From a virus: a stretch of DNA of 64,000 bases. Where the stretch lies: positions 38,815 to 102,814 of the IMG/VR virus record IMGVR_UViG_3300005617_000117; one strand, written 5' to 3'. Below the pieces are notes generated by a model. It was not told the DNA's origin. It made no database searches and was given only the letters and a program-made list of their open reading frames with translations. Shown piece by piece: positions 60,419 to 64,000 of the stretch. The first letter of the stretch is position 1, and each line of letters opens with the position of its first letter. Made by a program: the position numbers and the translations under genes.

Positions 60419-61116
60419 TATAGATTTTCCCAAATTAATTTTGCTATCTTTTTAGCTTCTTCGGCAAGCTCATTAAGCGTACCATTATTATTTACTATGG
60501 TGCAACCAACTTGAGTAAAGTCATATTTATCTAGAGCGGTTTCCGAAGGATGATTATCGTTGTGTCCAGTATCCCTACTAATACGAATTACAAGCCCCAT
60601 ATTTTTCAGGGTTTCTTCAACTTCATTGGGGAATCGACAATCGGCAATAAATACTACGTCCACAGGAGCATACTCTGTTGCCCACTCTTGTTTAAATGGA
60701 TATTCTGCCCACACATTATTATAGACTCTCTCGCGGAAGATGTCGGTGCCCATCACTTGGAGAAGTTCGCGGTGAGTCATGGGGCCGGTACGTGGTACTG
60801 GCTTTAAGTCGCCAAAATGAGGATCTCTGCTAGTAAAGTTATCACGCACTTCTTCAAGACAATATTTTTTTCTAACTTCTAGCGGAAAGCCATCCCACAG
60901 AACGCTCGTCGGTTGCTCTTTATCGGCATTACTTCCATATACGAACTTTGGATTAAGCCCGAATAGTTTGATACAGATTTCTTTTAGAGGATCTGCAAAG
61001 TGCGTAATTGCTACTTCATAATTCGATAAAACTAATTCGGTTGCTAAAAATTGTGCAAACTGATCCTTACCCGATCCCTTCTTTCCAGAGATAGCAATAA
61101 ATAGCGGCTTGCTCAC
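60418..61116 (-). CDS. deoxynucleoside monophosphate kinase (T4 gp1-like)
   Basis: 232 residues. P-loop GKKGSGKD (11-18) then THFADPLKEI, the sequence block of phage dNMP kinases; MTHRELLQVMGTDIFRERV (about 112-130) and IADCRFPNEVE (about 157-167) with the DxRF/Arg motif complete the family pattern. It phosphorylates dNMPs (dGMP, dTMP or modified dCMP in T4), supporting dNTP supply with the reductase and ThyX. ATGA overlap with the next gene. Confidence 0.88.
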   Translation of the reverse strand: MSKPLFIAISGKKGSGKDQFAQFLATELVLSNYEVAITHFADPLKEICIKLFGLNPKFVYGSNADKEQPTSVLWDGFPLEVRKKYCLEEVRDNFTSRDPHFGDLKPVPRTGPMTHRELLQVMGTDIFRERVYNNVWAEYPFKQEWATEYAPVDVVFIADCRFPNEVEETLKNMGLVIRISRDTGHNDNHPSETALDKYDFTQVGCTIVNNNGTLNELAEEAKKIAKLIWENL

Positions 61117-61397
61117 GACTCAAAGTCCTTAACTTTACCTACATATACCGCCCCGGTTGTTGCTTCGTTCGTAATACAAACTACTGTCTCGCCAGCCTTG
61201 TACGCCTTTTCCTTCTTACGAAGCAAGATGGCATTCTTGGCGTGACCAACATTATGATATATCTTGTAGAGTGCCCAATCTTGTTTGGGGCCAAACACGC
61301 CAGGAATATACGGAGTGTCCGCCACTCGCACCCATAGAGTATAAATCCCTAGGTTTTTGATATTCCTTTTTAGAGGATAAAATCCCGCACAACTCAT
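61113..61397 (-). CDS. hypothetical protein, 94 aa
   Basis: 94 residues from ATG 61397, an ATGA overlap with the upstream stop; GGAGATATAGT is the ribosome binding site. Small beta-rich protein (LGIYTLWVRVAD, ETVVCITNEATTGAVYVGKV), possibly SH3-like. No family recognised. Confidence 0.55.
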   Translation of the reverse strand: MSCAGFYPLKRNIKNLGIYTLWVRVADTPYIPGVFGPKQDWALYKIYHNVGHAKNAILLRKKEKAYKAGETVVCITNEATTGAVYVGKVKDFES

Positions 61398-61651
61398 ACT
61401 ATATCTCCATTTTTTGCTATACAATCGTTTTCATAAGGACTTAAGAGGCGTCTCACTAATTCCAGCTTCGCACACTCAAGAGCCCCAATAACAGTATTAT
61501 GAGCAGCATAGTTGCCACCAAGCCTCTTAACCATATCCCAGGCGAGACGGCTAATACAGTAATTAAATTCGCCGGGTGAGATTATGTTGGCGTTAAGAGC
61601 GTCGATATAGAAGTCAAAACGTTGGCGATCTTTAGATGAGATGTAGGGCAT
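61394..61651 (-). CDS. DUF6899-like phage protein, 85 aa
   Basis: 85 residues. The family pattern is clear: MPYISSKDR at the start, PGEFNYCISRL, GGNYAAHNTVIGALECAKLELVRR, and a final PYENDCIAKNGDIV. This is a small helical family very common in phages and of unknown function. Overlaps both neighbours. Confidence 0.75.
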   Translation of the reverse strand: MPYISSKDRQRFDFYIDALNANIISPGEFNYCISRLAWDMVKRLGGNYAAHNTVIGALECAKLELVRRLLSPYENDCIAKNGDIV

Positions 61652-62090
61652 CTGACATCCTCTTAAGGAGGTGGGCTAAAGGCCATGTTATTAACTTATG
61701 TAAATAAAAATATACGCTTTTAATTACTGGGATCTTCGACAGGTACGAGTGACGTTTAACATAATTATGTATCTGCTTTGCTTCTTTACGAGCCTTTGCT
61801 ATTGCATCATCATGATAACCGCCATAACCCGTAATTGGTGCGTCAATATTATCTAATAGAACATCGTCCATATTCATTTGATGCATGTAAATATGTCCGA
61901 GTGGCGGGCTATCAAACTTGCCACCGATAATGCTATAGCATTTACCTTTTAATGCTTCATTATGAACCAATATAAAAGGAAATCCGTCTTCATAATCAAG
62001 AAAATAGATATCGCCGCCAGTTCCAGTAACTTCTACCTTTCCAGTAGGATCTAGCTCTTGTAAGATTTTTACTAATTCGCCAGACTTCAT
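61632..62090 (-). CDS. hypothetical protein, 152 aa
   Basis: 152 residues. The N-terminus (MKSGELVKILQELDPTGKVEVTG) resembles the opening of many small phage proteins that bind nothing recognisable; a Gly/Asp-rich beta middle, the HDDAIAKARKEAKQIHNYVKRHS helix and a C-terminal amphipathic-to-hydrophobic stretch SVYFYLHKLITWPLAHLL follow. Overlaps neighbours by 1-20 bases. Confidence 0.55.
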   Translation of the reverse strand: MKSGELVKILQELDPTGKVEVTGTGGDIYFLDYEDGFPFILVHNEALKGKCYSIIGGKFDSPPLGHIYMHQMNMDDVLLDNIDAPITGYGGYHDDAIAKARKEAKQIHNYVKRHSYLSKIPVIKSVYFYLHKLITWPLAHLLKRMSDALHLI

Positions 62091-63058
62091 TAAATGCTCC
62101 GCTTAATATCTGCAATCGCTCTACTGAAGTCATTATGCTCGAAAAGGAACTTCTTATCACGAATACATCCAGCCAACCAAATAGGAAGCTTGCGGGCTTC
62201 AAAGCCTTCCTCTAAAACGAAGAAGTTGGGGATGTTATAATCGACGGCAATTGTGGCTTCGCTTTTGGTGCCAGCACCTAACATCGCCGACTTATTAATG
62301 AGCGTTAAGATGGCGTCGCTATTCTTTATTGCTTCTAGGTCTTTCTCAATAAAGATCCCGCCTGCCCCGATATAATCTTCGAGCGATAGCTGATCCATAT
62401 TGGTGCCGTATCGATCATGCACGGCAAACCCTTCAAATACGGGGTTAAAGATATCATACCCGTGACGATATAGCGACGGGCTGACGATACTACGCCAGCT
62501 TGCTCCGCCATCGGGGGAGAATTGTTGGCCGCCCGAAAGATAAATAAGCTTATGTTTGCGGGGATAGCGTGCCGTGAATATCGGCGTTTTATTGGGGGCA
62601 AACTCCCGCAAATAGCGTTGCGTTAGGAGCCACAGATTGATCTCGTCGTCCTCGGACGACGGCTCTAAACTCACTGGATCTAGTTTAATAGACCACTTCT
62701 TATTGAAGGATTCGCAGAAATGATGCTTTTGTTCTGGAGTCCAAACAGTTACAGTAAAATTGGTGGCGTCAGTTGCTAGCCAGATGGCAATCGCCAATGG
62801 CGATAGCTTGTCCACATACTCTTCTGGATAACGCGGCTCCATACTTTCGCTATCAGTAAAGAATACCGGCTCGATCTTTTTGCGGAATGCGTTCCATTCT
62901 TTACTAGACACTCTCTTTCGCATTTCCCTCAGAGTGGTTTCAATCCATTCGCTGGTTAAAGCTAAGTCCAGGGTATGTAAATCATTCGGGCCGTCACACG
63001 AGCCACCGCTCATATGAAGGCCCACTAAAATTGCTTTGTCGTGTGAGGTTAATTTCAT
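62090..63058 (-). CDS. nucleoside 2-deoxyribosyltransferase-like domain fused to LAGLIDADG-like N-terminus
   Basis: 322 residues. C-terminal half (about 171-290): IYLSGGQ, GYDIFNPVF, FIEKDLEAIKNSDAILTLINKS and GAGTKSEATIAVDYNIPNFFV, the nucleoside 2-deoxyribosyltransferase pattern with Glu267 as likely nucleophile. N-terminal half (1-165) has LTSHDKAILVGLHMSGGS and LSPLAIAIWLATDAT, followed by WTPEQKHHFCESFNKKWSI, resembling the two LAGLIDADG helices of a homing endonuclease; the first catalytic Asp is Gly. Function unknown: base exchange or a sensor. Confidence 0.6.
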   Translation of the reverse strand: MKLTSHDKAILVGLHMSGGSCDGPNDLHTLDLALTSEWIETTLREMRKRVSSKEWNAFRKKIEPVFFTDSESMEPRYPEEYVDKLSPLAIAIWLATDATNFTVTVWTPEQKHHFCESFNKKWSIKLDPVSLEPSSEDDEINLWLLTQRYLREFAPNKTPIFTARYPRKHKLIYLSGGQQFSPDGGASWRSIVSPSLYRHGYDIFNPVFEGFAVHDRYGTNMDQLSLEDYIGAGGIFIEKDLEAIKNSDAILTLINKSAMLGAGTKSEATIAVDYNIPNFFVLEEGFEARKLPIWLAGCIRDKKFLFEHNDFSRAIADIKRSI

Positions 63059-63231
63059 ATATCCCTCGGATTAGCAAGAAAACTTATTGTGAATCCTATT
63101 GCAAGAACTATATGCAATACAATTAGAATGCATAGAACTATTGGTGAAAATAGTGTCAGGCCAATGCCAATAAACCATTTATCTGATAAATCTAACCTAT
63201 TCCATGCTCTTACATACTTATGTAGTAACAT
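63055..63231 (-). CDS. 58-aa membrane microprotein
   Basis: Not seen by length-limited gene calling. ATG 63231 lies within the last 14 bases of the RNA ligase gene and its TGA (63057-63055) overlaps the next gene's ATG as ATGA. The sequence starts with basic and polar MLLHKYVRAWNRLD, then a long hydrophobic stretch (about 19-53, IGIGLTLFSPIVLCILIVLH and IVLAIGF) forming one or two transmembrane helices. Small lysis, holin or superinfection proteins have this form; role unknown. Confidence 0.7.
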   Translation of the reverse strand: MLLHKYVRAWNRLDLSDKWFIGIGLTLFSPIVLCILIVLHIVLAIGFTISFLANPRDI

Positions 63232-64000
63232 TCTGCTTTGCCTCCGCTACTAGCTCTTCCTCTGTCATTTTCCAGAGCCATTCGGTTGGCTCTTTGTTAG
63301 AGACAAGCTGGAAGACGCCAGCCTGATATGCCTTCGGCACATTAACTTGAATCCAAAGAGCACACTGCTTCTTCCACTCTTTTGGGTCATGCGAAGGCGA
63401 AATGCCAGACGATTGGGTGCTTACTGCCGCCCAATACTGGTGAATAAGCTTGTTAAGAGCTACGAACTTATTGTTGACCAACGCCACCAAATCGTCCAGG
63501 GTCGCTTGCCAAGTCGGCGGGCACTGAGCAGCCACCGCCGCTATCGAACCGTCCCGGCAGCCCTCCACGACGCGAGGAATGGAGACGTTGGTGAGGAATC
63601 GGTGGGCCATTACATAGACCGGCGACTTCGCCTTAACGCGAAGACCTGACGTAAAGCGTATTACATAACCCTCTGCGTTCTCTGCGAACGTAAGATTTTC
63701 TAGATCGATGTGGCCGTAAATCTTGGGACGACCGAAGCCACAAAAGATAGCAAGACCATCTACTTCTAATGTAGACCATTCTGAGCCGTCTCGATTAAAG
63801 ACGGTCAATAAAATGAGTTCCCGCCGATCAGCATAATCAACAACAATGCGGTTCTCTGGATAGATTATCTCTACTACTGGCGTTACATTGTCTGGAATTG
63901 TAGATAGATCGTACTGCGATAACATCTTCGTAGCTTCGCGTGCCTGTGGCGAATCCATCGAGCCGGGCGTAGCCACGGCCCACTCACCCGTAGGCAGTTT
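63218..64000 (-). CDS. T4 Rnl1-like RNA ligase, 5' end outside window
   Basis: The minus-strand frame is open to the window edge; 260 residues visible. Nucleotidyltransferase motifs: NRIVVDYADRRELILLTVF (motif IIIa), EGYVIR (motif IV, about 110-115) and LRVKAKSPVYVMAHR (motif V), with the downstream helical C-domain (about 170-260) of Rnl1-type ligases. The adenylated Lys (KxDGS) lies beyond the edge. It would seal broken RNA, for example tRNA cut by host nucleases. The first internal GTG 63976 is not the true start. Confidence 0.85.
   Translation of the reverse strand, partial: KLPTGEWAVATPGSMDSPQAREATKMLSQYDLSTIPDNVTPVVEIIYPENRIVVDYADRRELILLTVFNRDGSEWSTLEVDGLAIFCGFGRPKIYGHIDLENLTFAENAEGYVIRFTSGLRVKAKSPVYVMAHRFLTNVSIPRVVEGCRDGSIAAVAAQCPPTWQATLDDLVALVNNKFVALNKLIHQYWAAVSTQSSGISPSHDPKEWKKQCALWIQVNVPKAYQAGVFQLVSNKEPTEWLWKMTEEELVAEAKQNVTT

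Overview
The window is part of the genome of a large tailed bacteriophage (Caudoviricetes). Evidence: genes are packed head to tail with ATGA, TAATG or few-base overlaps; long beta-rich virion and tail-fibre genes sit beside a nearly complete cellular-style replication set; many small zinc-ribbon or unknown ORFs lie between them; no rRNA, ribosomal-protein or metabolic housekeeping operons are seen. The replicative polymerase is a bacterial DnaE-type Pol III alpha, not a T4- or T7-type enzyme. The host cannot be named from sequence alone. No terminase, portal or major capsid gene is recognisable here, so this is only a fraction of the genome.

Layout, plus strand: (i) 1-4439, virion proteins, broken by a compact structured-RNA-plus-terminator element at 3652-3782. 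(ii) 4500-15715, replication and recombination: RecA-like recombinase, nuclease, DnaB helicase, DnaG-type primase, Cas4/RecB-like nuclease, ClpP protease, DnaE polymerase, SSB, small sigma factor. (iii) 15705-38209, a glycan locus of about 22 kb with roughly twelve glycosyltransferase-like genes, four methyltransferases, an IMPDH/GMP-reductase homologue, a HAD phosphatase/mutase, a sugar nucleotidyltransferase and the GDP-L-fucose pair (GDP-mannose dehydratase and GDP-fucose synthase). (iv) 38220-46131, single-strand DNA proteins (Rad52-like, Whirly-like), a SLOG protein, a FAD oxidoreductase, and nucleotide metabolism (class II ribonucleotide reductase, dCMP deaminase, ThyX). (v) 46134-52680, an exported DUF3604/PHP-type protein, then tail-fibre-like virion genes ending in a one-TM protein.

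Layout, minus strand (52667-64000, transcribed right to left): RNA ligase (cut by the window edge), a nucleoside deoxyribosyltransferase-like fusion, a dNMP kinase, DEDDh exonuclease, PD-(D/E)XK nuclease, glycosyltransferase, a second sigma factor, a YhaM-like OB+HD protein, family-4 uracil-DNA glycosylase, methionine aminopeptidase and peptide deformylase, plus small unknowns. A consensus-like sigma-70 promoter lies at 60142-60169. The two strands converge at 52667-52680, where the last two genes overlap tail to tail.

Together the genes suggest a phage that brings its own replisome, part of its own dNTP supply, transcription specificity factors, N-terminal protein processing and RNA repair. 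The large glycan locus, with its own activated-sugar supply, is the most distinctive system: it could decorate virion proteins or DNA, or remodel the host surface. Two membrane microproteins too short for usual gene calling (58715-58831 and 63055-63231) fit exactly between neighbours through ATGA overlaps.
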